A DNA stretch of 64,000 nt from DATARH01 sp036268075. GTDB taxonomy: Bacteria; Pseudomonadota; Alphaproteobacteria; ATCC43930; CGMCC-115725. The notes under the pieces were generated by a model, which saw only the letters and a list, made by a program, of their open reading frames with translations, was not told where the DNA came from and did not search any database. The DNA is taken from NCBI GenBank assembly GCA_036268075.1, contig DATAUV010000077.1:1-64000 (forward strand), read 5' to 3'. The position numbers were made by a program, and so were the translations under genes. Shown one piece after another: positions 49,204 through 57,851 of this stretch. How positions within the stretch are numbered: position 1 is the first letter of the stretch; every line of letters starts with the position of its first letter.

Positions 49204-52200
49204 ATGCTGGATTCGGCCATAGACGCCTTTATCGAGCGCTGGGAGCGGTCAGCGGGCGCCGAGCGGGCCAACTATGCCCTCTTTATCACCGAACTGTGCG
49301 AGGTATTGGGCGTTCCGCACCCGGACCCCACGACGGATGATCCCGAGCAAGATAATTATGTGTTCGAGCGGCGAGTGCTGTTTCGCAACCACGACGGCAC
49401 CACCAGCCACGGCTTTATCGATTTATATCGAAAGGAATGCTTTGTCCTGGAGACGAAGCAGGGGGTTGCCGAAAAGCAGGGTAAGACGCTGCTTGAGGAA
49501 GCCGGGCTACAGGCGGTGCAGCGCCGGCGCGGTCACGGGGTGAGGGGCAGCGGTGCGTGGGATACCGCGATGGCTCGGGCGCGAGGGCAAGCCGAGCAAT
49601 ACGCGAAGGCATTGCCCGAATGGCCGCCGTTTCTCGTCGTCATCGATGTCGGATACAGCATCGAGCTCTACGCCGATTTCACTCGAACCGGAAAACATTA
49701 CCCGCAATTCCCCGACGCCACCGGCTTTCGCATTCTCCTGCCGGATTTGGTCCGGCCTGAAATCCGCGAGCGTCTGCGCGCCGTCTGGACCGATCCGTGG
49801 TGCCTCGACCCGAGCGCCCATGCCGCGAGGGTGACGCGCGACGTTGCCGCCCGGCTCGCACTACTCGGCCGCAGCCTTGAGACCGACGGCCATAACGCCG
49901 AGCGCGTCGCGACGTTTCTGATGCGCTGCCTGTTCACGATGTTCGCCCAGAATATCGGGCTCCTCCCGGAGGACAGTTTTCTGCGCCTGCTGCGGGAAGT
50001 GCGGGGGCATCCCCAGCATTTTCGCCAGACGATGGAGGGCCTGTGGCGCAGCATGGACAGCGGTGGGTTCTGCCCGGCGTTGAGCCAGGACGTGCTGCGG
50101 TTCAACGGCGGCCTGTTCCAGAACAGTGCTGCGATCGCCCTCAATGGCGAACAATTGGAGCTGCTGACCAAGGCGGCCGAATCCAACTGGTCCGAGGTAG
50201 AGCCCGCGATATTCGGGACGCTGCTGGAACGCGCGCTCGACCCGCTTGAGCGAGAGCGGCTTGGCGCGCATTTCACGCCGCGCGCCTATGTCGAGCGGCT
50301 GGTGCTGCCGACAGTCGTCGAGCCCCTCCGCGCCGATTGGGAGGCCGCAAAGGCTGCCGCCGTCCAGCTCGCCGACGCGGGCGACGGGGACGGCGCGATA
50401 GCGGAGGTGCAGCGGTTTCATCGGGCGCTCTGCGCGGTGACGATCCTCGATCCCGCCTGCGGCTCGGGCAATTTTCTCTATGTCGCGCTGGAGCATCTGA
50501 AACGGCTGGAGGGCGAGGTCATCGACGTGCTCAACGGCCTCGGCGCGGACCCGACCCTGGCGTTGGCGGGGCATACGGTCGATCCGCATCAACTACGCGG
50601 CATCGAACTGAACCCCCGTGCCGCCGCGATTACCGAGCTGGTGCTGTGGATCGGCTATCTGCAATGGCATTTTCGGACCCGCGGCCGGGCGATGCCGGCG
50701 GAGCCGGTGTTACAAAATTTTCGCAATATCGAGCACCGCGACGCGATCTTGGCTTGGCGGCGCGAGGAGATCGTGAGGGGGCCGGACCGCAAGCCGCTCA
50801 CACGCTGGGACGGCCGCACCAAGAAGCGCCATCCCGCGACCGGGGAACTCGTACCCGACGAGGAGGCGCGGGTCGCGGTGACGCGTCTTGTCGAGCCGCA
50901 GGCGGCGAAGTGGCCGAAGGCGGATTTTATCGTCGGCAATCCGCCGTTTATCGGCGGCAAGGATTTGCGGGCCGTTCTTGGCGAGGGTTATGCCGAGGCC
51001 TTGTGGGGGACGTATCGCCAAGTGCCGCGTGCGGCGGATTACGTGATGTACTGGTGGCACCGCGCGGCACAGGAGGTAACCGCCGGCCCCACCCGGCGCT
51101 TTGGGTTCATCACCACCAACAGCCTGCCTCAGGCGTTCAACCGCCGCGTCGTGAAGGCGCATCTCGACCGCGCCGAAGGCATCTCGCTGATCTTTGCGAT
51201 CCCCAACCATCCGTGGGTCGACGCGACGGGCGCGGCGGCTGTCAGGATTGCGATGACAGTCGGAGCAAAGGGGCGGGAACAGGTAGGGCGCCTGCTCGAA
51301 GTATCAACCGAAACCCCGACGGAGGAAGGCGAAGCCCAGGTCGAGCTTCGCGAGCGCAGCGGTGTCATCCACGCCGACCTGCGGATCGGCGCCGACCTAA
51401 CTAAGGCGCTGCCGCTGCGGGCGAACGGAGGGCTATGTTCGCCAGGCGTAAAGCTGCACGGCTCGGGGTTTATCGTGACACCGCAACAGGCAGAGGCGTT
51501 GGGGCTCGGACGGGTCGCCGGCCTTGAAAGGCATATACGCCCGTATCTGAACGGCAGAGACCTGACGGGACACAGTCGGGGAGTGATGTTGATCGACCTA
51601 CTCGGACTCAGCGAAAGCGAAATTCTTCAGCAGTTCCCTGAGGTCTATCAGTGGGTGCTTGAGCGTGTGAAGCCCGGTCGCGCGGCGAATGCCGGCCGTT
51701 CGGCTGACGCAGATCAATACGCGAATAGTTGGTGGATATTTGGAAAGCCGCGGCCTGAATTGCGAAAGGCGCTCTCTGGATTGGACCGGTACATCGCAAC
51801 CGTCGAAACCGCGAAACATAGGCCTTTCGTCTTCCTCCAAGGTCGAATCTTGGCCGACAACATGATCATATGTCTCGCCCATGCGGACGGTTTTGTGCTT
51901 GGCGTTTTGTCCAGCCGCGTCCACGTGTCTTGGGCGATCGCGGCTGGTGGAAGGCAAGGTGTCGGAGACGATCCGCGCTACAATAAAACTCTTTGTTTCG
52001 ACCCCTTCCCATTCCCCGATTGCAGCGAGGTTCAGCGCGGGGCAATAGGTGCGATCGCCGAGGAGCTGGATGCGCTGCGCAAGGCACGGTTGCTGCTGCA
52101 TCCGGATTTGACGCTGACCGGGCTCTACAACGTGCTGGAGAAGCTGCGCGCGGGCGCGGCGCTGAGCGAGCGGGAGCGGGATGTTCATGACCGCGGGCTC

Positions 52201-52641
52201 GTCGGCGTGATGCGCCAATTGCACGAGGACCTCGACCGCGCGGTGTTCGCCGCCTATGGCTGGCCGGAGGGCCTGAGCGACGAGGAATTGCTGTCGCGGC
52301 TCGTCGTGCTGAACCGCGAGCGCGCCGAGGAGGAATGGCGCGGCCATACGCGCTGGCTGCGTCCCGACTTCCAGGCCGGCATCCGCGCCGCGCCGTCGCA
52401 GCGCGAGATGGAGATCGCCGCCGCCGTGGCGGCCGATCTTCGTCAATCCTGGCCTCGCGAACTCGCCGCGCAGTTCAAGGCCGTGCGGACAGCCTTGGAG
52501 GGACAGCGGTCGCCCGTTTCTCCCGAGCGGCTCGCCGCATCCTTTGTCCGGGCCCGCCGTGACCGGGTGGCGGAGGTGTTGGCGACGTTGGTTTCGTTGG
52601 GCCAGGCGCGCGAGATCGCACCGGGCACATATTCCGCATAG
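49204..52641 (+). CDS. MmeI-like Type IIG/IIL restriction-modification enzyme
   Basis: The protein has 1145 residues and combines nuclease, methyltransferase and target recognition. The N-terminal part has DLYRKECFVLETK, exactly the D-x9-E-x-K spacing of the MmeI nuclease. The adenine-methyltransferase core has DPACGSGNFLY (motif I, near 416) and VGNPPFIGGKD (motif IV, near 578). The target-recognition and C-terminal helical parts follow (RPYLNGRDLTGHSRGVMLIDLLG; FDPFPFP). One polypeptide should methylate and cut its site, with cleavage some distance away. No separate R, S or BREX/DISARM genes are adjacent. ATG 49204 is preferred (GGGAGG upstream) over GTG 49198. Confidence 0.82.
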   Translation: MLDSAIDAFIERWERSAGAERANYALFITELCEVLGVPHPDPTTDDPEQDNYVFERRVLFRNHDGTTSHGFIDLYRKECFVLETKQGVAEKQGKTLLEEAGLQAVQRRRGHGVRGSGAWDTAMARARGQAEQYAKALPEWPPFLVVIDVGYSIELYADFTRTGKHYPQFPDATGFRILLPDLVRPEIRERLRAVWTDPWCLDPSAHAARVTRDVAARLALLGRSLETDGHNAERVATFLMRCLFTMFAQNIGLLPEDSFLRLLREVRGHPQHFRQTMEGLWRSMDSGGFCPALSQDVLRFNGGLFQNSAAIALNGEQLELLTKAAESNWSEVEPAIFGTLLERALDPLERERLGAHFTPRAYVERLVLPTVVEPLRADWEAAKAAAVQLADAGDGDGAIAEVQRFHRALCAVTILDPACGSGNFLYVALEHLKRLEGEVIDVLNGLGADPTLALAGHTVDPHQLRGIELNPRAAAITELVLWIGYLQWHFRTRGRAMPAEPVLQNFRNIEHRDAILAWRREEIVRGPDRKPLTRWDGRTKKRHPATGELVPDEEARVAVTRLVEPQAAKWPKADFIVGNPPFIGGKDLRAVLGEGYAEALWGTYRQVPRAADYVMYWWHRAAQEVTAGPTRRFGFITTNSLPQAFNRRVVKAHLDRAEGISLIFAIPNHPWVDATGAAAVRIAMTVGAKGREQVGRLLEVSTETPTEEGEAQVELRERSGVIHADLRIGADLTKALPLRANGGLCSPGVKLHGSGFIVTPQQAEALGLGRVAGLERHIRPYLNGRDLTGHSRGVMLIDLLGLSESEILQQFPEVYQWVLERVKPGRAANAGRSADADQYANSWWIFGKPRPELRKALSGLDRYIATVETAKHRPFVFLQGRILADNMIICLAHADGFVLGVLSSRVHVSWAIAAGGRQGVGDDPRYNKTLCFDPFPFPDCSEVQRGAIGAIAEELDALRKARLLLHPDLTLTGLYNVLEKLRAGAALSERERDVHDRGLVGVMRQLHEDLDRAVFAAYGWPEGLSDEELLSRLVVLNRERAEEEWRGHTRWLRPDFQAGIRAAPSQREMEIAAAVAADLRQSWPRELAAQFKAVRTALEGQRSPVSPERLAASFVRARRDRVAEVLATLVSLGQAREIAPGTYSA

Positions 52642-52757
52642 AATGTGTGCTGCTTCCGCGGCATGGCCGCATCGCAACGGTTGCACTCGACTTTCCCGGC
52701 AGGCGTGCGATGATATTGGGGAAATTTGTCCGCCTGGGATAAGGGAGTGCCCAGTTC

Positions 52758-53690
52758 ATGATGTCGAAAGAAACCAGCTTTACCGCCGCGCCGCTGACCT
52801 TCACCGTCCGGCACGAACTGTGGGATGAGAACATCCAGGACCACGCCGACCAGGGCGTGGTGATCTCGGTCAAGGCGCAGGTCGCCGGCAAGGATACGAC
52901 CCTGCTGCGCTTCAACTGCTTTGACGTCGAGAAGAGCTACGATTACGGGCCGGAGAACCGGGAGCTCGCGGTCGCCGGACCGGAGATGCTCGGCGACATC
53001 GCGCTGACCAACCACTACATCATGGACCCGATCGCCTGCGGCAACCCGATCGGCTGGACGATCAAGACCATCGGGTCGAAGCTGACCCGAATGCTCGACC
53101 GCGCCGGCTATCCGGCGATCGCGCAGACCGTCACGATCGACGCGGTGCGCCAGGTCCTGCCCGAGATCGAGGCGTGCGCCCGCGAGGTTTACGCGACCAA
53201 GCGCAACACCGTGAAGCACAACCGCGGCACCGATGTCTTCGAATGCGGCAACATCCGCTTCGGGCTTGAGATGCGGCGGCTGCCGATGGGCGATGGCGGG
53301 CTCGCGATCCACGTCCTGTCCGATATCGGCGGGACGCCGGGCAAGCACTACACCGAAGAGACCGAGCTGCTCGCGTTCGATCATTTCTGGAACGGCGCGC
53401 ATTACCATTACGGTCCGCGCAACAAGAACCACCGGATCTACTGGGACCGCACCCTCGTCGAAGACCCGCTCGCCTGGACCCTCGAACAGCTCGAGAGCGG
53501 CAAGCTTCCGGCGATGATCACGCGGGCCGGGTATCCGGGCGTCGCCGCGGATCTCGACGCCGGCAAGTTCGCCGAGGTCTTCCCGAAGATGAAGGCGCGG
53601 GCGTTGGAGATGTGGCAGCTCGGCGAAAAGCTGACCGGCCACCCCGGCCTGCCGCTGGAGTTCACGCCGAACCTCGCCGCCGCCGAATAA
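52758..53690 (+). CDS. Unknown protein with two-fold internal duplication
   Basis: The 310-residue protein is not one I can name. The halves align by eye: LLRFNCFDVEKSYDYGPENR, PIGWTIKTIGSKLTRMLDRAGYP and VRQVLPEIEACAREV in the first; LLAFDHFWNGAHYHYGPRNK, PLAWTLEQLESGKLPAMITRAGYP and FAEVFPKMKARALEM in the second. A YDYGP/YHYGP motif, a W-T-L helix and an RAGYP motif recur in each. There is no signal peptide. A strong terminator follows at 53717. The function is unknown. Confidence 0.75.
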   Translation: MMSKETSFTAAPLTFTVRHELWDENIQDHADQGVVISVKAQVAGKDTTLLRFNCFDVEKSYDYGPENRELAVAGPEMLGDIALTNHYIMDPIACGNPIGWTIKTIGSKLTRMLDRAGYPAIAQTVTIDAVRQVLPEIEACAREVYATKRNTVKHNRGTDVFECGNIRFGLEMRRLPMGDGGLAIHVLSDIGGTPGKHYTEETELLAFDHFWNGAHYHYGPRNKNHRIYWDRTLVEDPLAWTLEQLESGKLPAMITRAGYPGVAADLDAGKFAEVFPKMKARALEMWQLGEKLTGHPGLPLEFTPNLAAAE

Positions 53691-53716
53691 GCGACGACAA
53701 GGGCTGGCCTGGCTCG

Positions 53717-53760
53717 CATCCCGGCGGGGGCTTCGGCCTCCGCCGGGATGTTGTTTTTTG
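53717..53760 (+). terminator. Rho-independent terminator
   Basis: CATCCCGGCGG and CCGCCGGGATG form a stem around GGGCTTCGGCCT, itself a TTCG-tetraloop stem. TTGTTTTTTG follows. It ends the transcript of the duplicated-domain gene. Confidence 0.9.
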
Positions 53761-53769
53761 AGGCCCATC

Positions 53770-55062
53770 ATGCTGACGGACCGGTACGGCAATCCGCTGT
53801 GCACAACCTCGCCGGCGGCGCGGGACGCCTATGTCGAGGGTTGCGAGGCAAAGCTGACGATGTATCCCGGCGCGATCGAGGCGTTCGACCGCGCGATCGC
53901 CGCCGACCCCGGCTTTGCTCTCGCCCACGTCGCGAAGGCCCATGCGCTCCTGGAGCGCGGGGAGGGGGCGGCGGCGCGTGCATCGATCTCCGCGGCCAAT
54001 GCCCTCACCACCGGCCTGTCGGAGCGGGAGGCGAGCCATATCGCCTATTTCGGCCTCATCGCGGCCGGCGAATCCGAGGCGGCGCTGTCGGCCTTGCCGA
54101 TGCACCTCGATGGCTGGCCGCGCGATGTCATGGTGCTCGGCACGACCGCCTTCACCAACGGCCTCATCGGCAGCTCCGGCCGCGCCGGGCAGAATCGGAT
54201 GCTGCTGGAATTGCTCGACAACCTGGCGCCGCATTACGGCGACGACTGGTGGTTTGCCGCGCATTACGGGATGGCGCTGTCGGAGAACGGCCAGCGCGCG
54301 GCGGCCCGTCCGAAGATCGAGCGCTCGCTCGCGCGGAACCCGGGCAACCCCTGGGCCGCGCATGCAAACGGGCATCTTTGCTACGAGGAGGGCGAGGCGG
54401 ACGCGGCGCGCGCCTTCTTGCGGGGCTGGCTGCCGATCTATCCGCGCAACGGGGCGCTCTACAGCCATCTGAGCTGGCATCTCGCGATCGCCGAGATCGA
54501 GGCCGGCGACGCGGCCGCGGCGGCGCTGTTGTTCGCCGAGGCATTCGCGCCCGATGTCCATAGCGGACCGGCGCGCGGCAAGGTCAACGACGCGGTCTCG
54601 TTTCTGTGGCGCTGGGAGCTCGCCGGGCATCCCCGCGACGGCGCGTCTTGGCGGGTGATCCACGATTTCGCCAGCGGCGCCTTTCCGCGCGCCGGCGCCG
54701 CGTTTTCCGACATGCACATCGCGCTCGCCCACGCCGTCGCCGGCAACGATACGGAGACGACGGCGCGCGCGGGGCAGATCGACGAGTTGGTCGCCGACGA
54801 CCGCTACCCGTCCGGGCCGCTCGTCCCGGCCGTGGCGCGGGGTTTCGCGGCGTTCGAGCGGCGCGATTTCACCGCCGCGATCGACGCGCTCGCCCCGATC
54901 CGCGGCGAGCTCGAGCGCATCGGCGGCAGCCGCGCGCAGCTCGATCTGATCGAGTTCACGCTGCTGAAGGCCTATCTCGGCGCCGGCCGCCCCGGCGATG
55001 CGCGCCGGATGCTCGGCGCGCGAGGCCGCGGCACCCCGGGGGTTCCGGTCGCCGGGCTCTGA
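53770..55062 (+). CDS. Tetratricopeptide repeat protein of TTC38 type
   Basis: The 430-residue all-helical protein has YPGAIEAFDRAIAADPGFALAHVAKAHAL, seen as AIEAFDRAIAADPGFALAHV (a TPR), plus later repeats (NPGNPWAAHANGHLCYEEGE; GALYSHLSWHLAIAEIEAGD). HANGHLCYEEG and the order of blocks resemble the TTC38 family. It probably binds a partner protein; none can be named. ATG 53770 is used; TTG 53758 is possible. The intergenic gap upstream is the terminator. Confidence 0.8.
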   Translation: MLTDRYGNPLCTTSPAARDAYVEGCEAKLTMYPGAIEAFDRAIAADPGFALAHVAKAHALLERGEGAAARASISAANALTTGLSEREASHIAYFGLIAAGESEAALSALPMHLDGWPRDVMVLGTTAFTNGLIGSSGRAGQNRMLLELLDNLAPHYGDDWWFAAHYGMALSENGQRAAARPKIERSLARNPGNPWAAHANGHLCYEEGEADAARAFLRGWLPIYPRNGALYSHLSWHLAIAEIEAGDAAAAALLFAEAFAPDVHSGPARGKVNDAVSFLWRWELAGHPRDGASWRVIHDFASGAFPRAGAAFSDMHIALAHAVAGNDTETTARAGQIDELVADDRYPSGPLVPAVARGFAAFERRDFTAAIDALAPIRGELERIGGSRAQLDLIEFTLLKAYLGAGRPGDARRMLGARGRGTPGVPVAGL

Positions 55063-55073
55063 CCGCCGAAAAA

Positions 55074-55098
55074 ATCGTCATCCCGCCGGGATGACGAT
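55074..55098 (-). terminator. Rho-independent terminator of GMC oxidoreductase gene
   Basis: Eleven-base perfect arms ATCGTCATCCC and GGGATGACGAT flank three bases. On the minus strand a run of six T residues follows at once. Located between convergent genes, 33 bases after the oxidoreductase stop. Confidence 0.88.
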
Positions 55099-55131
55099 CA
55101 AATATATGCCGGAACTGAGAGACACCGCTCT

Positions 55132-56757
55132 CTACGCCGCCAGCCGCTCCCGCGCGGTCCCCCTGATCAGCGCGGCCCCTTTTTCGGCGATCATGATCGT
55201 CGGGGCGTTGGTGTTGGTCGAGGTCACGGCCGGCATCACCGAGGCGTCGATGACGCGGATGTTTTCGAGCCCGTGGATGCGCAGGTTGTCGTCGACGACG
55301 CTCATCGCGTGGCTGCCCATCAGGCACGTGCAGCTCGCGTGGTAGCAGGTGCCGCCATAGCTGCGGGCGTAATCGAGCAGCTCGTCGTCGCTCTGCACGT
55401 CGACGCCGGGGAAGGTCTCGGCGCCGGTGTATTGCTTGAGCGCCGGAGCGTCGAACAGGCGGCGGGTAAAGCGCAAGCCCCCGATGACCGCGCGCCGGTC
55501 GCTGTCCTCGCTGAGATAGCGCGGGTTGATCGCCGGCATGTCGCCGGGGTTGCGGGTCCTGGCCTCGACATAGCCGCGCGACAGGGGCCGCATCTGCCAG
55601 GCGCCGCCGCTGAGGCCGGGCGTGTTCTCCAATTCGCCGATCATCCCGCCCTTGAAGCTGCCGGGGGCGAAGGTGATCTGCATGTCGGGCGTCGCCGATT
55701 CATCGAGCACCTTGACCGAGGCGGCGACCAGCGACGGGCTGTAGGTGAGGAGCCCCTTGCCGGTGAACAGCCAGCGCAGCACCTCGGCGGCGAGCGGCAA
55801 TCCGCGCGATTTTTCGTTGGCGGTCTCGGCGCCGACGATCTTGTACGAGACGCGGGCCTGGAAATGGTCCTGCATATTCCGGCCGACGCCGCGCAGCTCG
55901 TGCACCACCGGCACGCCGATCCGGCCGAGATGCTCGGGGTCGCCGACGCCTGACAGTTGCAGGATGTGCGGCGAGCCGATCGCGCCGGCCGACAGGATAA
56001 CCTCGCGCACCGCGTCCGCCCGCTCCACATTGTTGTTCCCTGGGCCGCCGCGCGAGAACTCGACGCCGACCGCGCGCTTGCCCTCGAACACGACGCGATG
56101 CACCAGCGCCTTGGTAACGAGCTGCAAATTCGGGCGCTTCAAGGCCGGGCGCAGGTAGGTGCGGGCGGCGCTGGCGCGGCGGCGGCCGCCGCGGGTCTGC
56201 TGGCACCAGCCGATGCACTCGGCGGCGCCGGGGTCGATGCTGTTGACGTCCTCGCGGTACTCCAGCCCGAGTTCCTTACCCGCTTCGACCACGCTGGCGC
56301 AGATCGGCGAGCGGTCCATGCGCGACGTGGAAAGCGGCCCGTCCTTGCCGCGCACCGGGGTCTCGTCGCCCTCCCAGCGCTCGGCGGCGCGGAAATACGG
56401 CAGGCAGTCGTCCCAGGACCAGCCGCGATTGCCGAGCTGCCCCCAATGGTCGTAATCCTCGGGTTGCCCGCGGATATAGATCAGCCCGTTGATCGACGAC
56501 GACCCGCCGACGACGCGCCCGCGCGTGTAGACAATCGAGCGCCCGTTGAGCCCGGGGTCGGGCTCGGAGCGGAACTTCCAGGTCAGCGTGTCGTGGTCGA
56601 GCATCTTGAAAAACCCGGCCGGCACATGGATCAGCGGGTTCCAATCCTTGCCCCCCGCCTCGATCAACAGCACCTTGACGCTGGGGTCCTCGGTCAGCCG
56701 GTTGGCCAGGACGCACCCTGCCGACCCCGCCCCGATGATCACATAATCCGCCTGCAT
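55132..56757 (-). CDS. GMC-family FAD oxidoreductase (choline dehydrogenase-like)
   Basis: The 541-residue enzyme begins ADYVIIGAGSAGCVLANRLTED (FAD binding) and has YTRGRVVGGSSSINGLIYIRG, VILSAGAIGSPHILQLSGVGD, and the C-terminal active-site blocks CYHASCTCLMG and VIDASVMPAVTSTNTNAPT. The second catalytic residue is in the His/Asn pair of these blocks. The family oxidises alcohols such as choline or polyethylene glycol. No betaine-aldehyde dehydrogenase is adjacent, so choline is not certain. ATG 56757 with GGGGAG upstream is the start. Confidence 0.9.
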   Translation of the reverse strand: MQADYVIIGAGSAGCVLANRLTEDPSVKVLLIEAGGKDWNPLIHVPAGFFKMLDHDTLTWKFRSEPDPGLNGRSIVYTRGRVVGGSSSINGLIYIRGQPEDYDHWGQLGNRGWSWDDCLPYFRAAERWEGDETPVRGKDGPLSTSRMDRSPICASVVEAGKELGLEYREDVNSIDPGAAECIGWCQQTRGGRRRASAARTYLRPALKRPNLQLVTKALVHRVVFEGKRAVGVEFSRGGPGNNNVERADAVREVILSAGAIGSPHILQLSGVGDPEHLGRIGVPVVHELRGVGRNMQDHFQARVSYKIVGAETANEKSRGLPLAAEVLRWLFTGKGLLTYSPSLVAASVKVLDESATPDMQITFAPGSFKGGMIGELENTPGLSGGAWQMRPLSRGYVEARTRNPGDMPAINPRYLSEDSDRRAVIGGLRFTRRLFDAPALKQYTGAETFPGVDVQSDDELLDYARSYGGTCYHASCTCLMGSHAMSVVDDNLRIHGLENIRVIDASVMPAVTSTNTNAPTIMIAEKGAALIRGTARERLAA

Positions 56758-56864
56758 GTGCTCCGCTCCCCGGCTGATCGTTCGGGGTAGTCTAAAGCCG
56801 ATCGCAGAACGGGCGAAACCCGTCTTTGAGCGTTTAGGCGGCGCAGACACGCGCTGCGCGCGCC

Positions 56865-57010
56865 CTCACCCGCCCTTCGGGCACCCTCTCCCGCAATGCG
56901 GGCGAGGGGGCAGCTTCATCCCCTCGTCCGCATTGCGTCGCATGCGGGAGAGGGTGGACCCGGGCGGAGCCCGGAGACGGCTGAGGGGCGGCGCGCGCAG
57001 CGCGACGGAG
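56865..57010. repeat. Palindromic intergenic repeat, family A copy 2
   Basis: CCCTCACCCGCCCTTCGGGC and CTCTCCCGCAATGCGGGCGA are shared with the repeat at 12683-12835. The right arm is interrupted (GCATTGCGTCGCATGCGGGA), so this copy is less perfect. It lies between the divergent GMC oxidoreductase and GntR genes. Confidence 0.85.
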
Positions 57011-57055
57011 GAGCCGCGAGCCGGGCGCGTCCGAAAACTCGGTTGCAGCCTTCTC

Positions 57056-57065
57056 TGGTATACCA
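57056..57065. promoter_or_regulatory. TGGTATACCA palindrome, likely GntR operator
   Basis: This 10-base perfect palindrome with GTATAC core lies 12 bases upstream of the gntR-type start, and a second partial copy (CATATAC) follows at once. FCD-type GntR regulators bind short palindromes with such cores in their own promoter. It probably controls the regulator and, with it, the formyl-CoA transferase gene. Confidence 0.5.
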
Positions 57066-57077
57066 TATACTTTATGC

Positions 57078-57848
57078 ATGCCCGATATGGCCCCGCGCCC
57101 CGGTCTCGGCCTTGACGTGCCGCGGCTCGACACCACCACCACATTCGCCAAGGAGGCGTATGCGGCGCTGAAGCGGGCGATTACGGCGATGGACATCTAT
57201 GACCACGCTGAGGAGATACGGCTCGACGAGCGGCGCTTGTCGGAGGGGCTGGGGGTCAGCCGTACGCCGATCCGCGCGGCGATGACCCTGCTTGAACAGG
57301 AAGGGTTTGTGCGCACCCGGCCGCGGCGCGGCATCTTTGTCGTGCGCAAGACCAAGCGCGAAATCCTCGAGATGATCACGGTCATGGCCGCGCTTGAGGG
57401 GATGGCGGCGCGGCTCGCGGCCGAGACGGCGATGGATGCCGAGATCGCCGATCTGCGCCGGCTGATGGCCGCTTTCGGCAACGGCAATGGTCAAACCGCC
57501 AACGGCGGCGAGCGCATCGACGAATATTCGGATGCGAACATCGCCTTTCACCAGGCGATCATCAAGATGAGCGGCTGTGCCCTCCTCGCCGAGATGACCG
57601 AGAATTTGTTCATCCATATGCGGGCGATCCGCAAGATCACGATCCACCAGGAAAACCGGGCGGCGCGCTCGATCGTGGATCACATGAACATCATTGAGGC
57701 GCTGGAGCGCCGCGACCCCGAGCTCGCCGAGCGCCTGGCGCGCGAGCACACGTTGGGGCTCGCCGCGCATGTCGAGCAGCACGGCGATTTCCTCGGCCCG
57801 ACCCGCAACGATGCCCGCAACGACGTTCTAGTTTCGACAGGGAGGTAA
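57078..57848 (+). CDS. GntR-family (FCD) transcriptional regulator
   Basis: The 256-residue protein has the winged helix EAYAALKRAITAMDIYDHAEEIRLDERRLSEGLGVSRTPIRAAM, seen as LSEGLGVSRTPIRAAMTLLEQEGFV, then the helical FCD ligand domain with AFHQAIIKMSGCALLAEM and HMNIIEALERRDPELAERL, whose Asp and His residues can bind metal and a carboxylate. It precedes the formyl-CoA transferase gene by three bases, so it is probably co-transcribed and may sense oxalate or formate (inference). Confidence 0.93.
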   Translation: MPDMAPRPGLGLDVPRLDTTTTFAKEAYAALKRAITAMDIYDHAEEIRLDERRLSEGLGVSRTPIRAAMTLLEQEGFVRTRPRRGIFVVRKTKREILEMITVMAALEGMAARLAAETAMDAEIADLRRLMAAFGNGNGQTANGGERIDEYSDANIAFHQAIIKMSGCALLAEMTENLFIHMRAIRKITIHQENRAARSIVDHMNIIEALERRDPELAERLAREHTLGLAAHVEQHGDFLGPTRNDARNDVLVSTGR

Positions 57849-57851
57849 ATC

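Noticed and set aside
49204..52641. PglX of BREX or DrmMI of DISARM
   Set aside because: The N-terminal D-x9-ExK nuclease motif and the lack of pglZ, brx or drm genes around it fit a Type IIG/IIL enzyme better.
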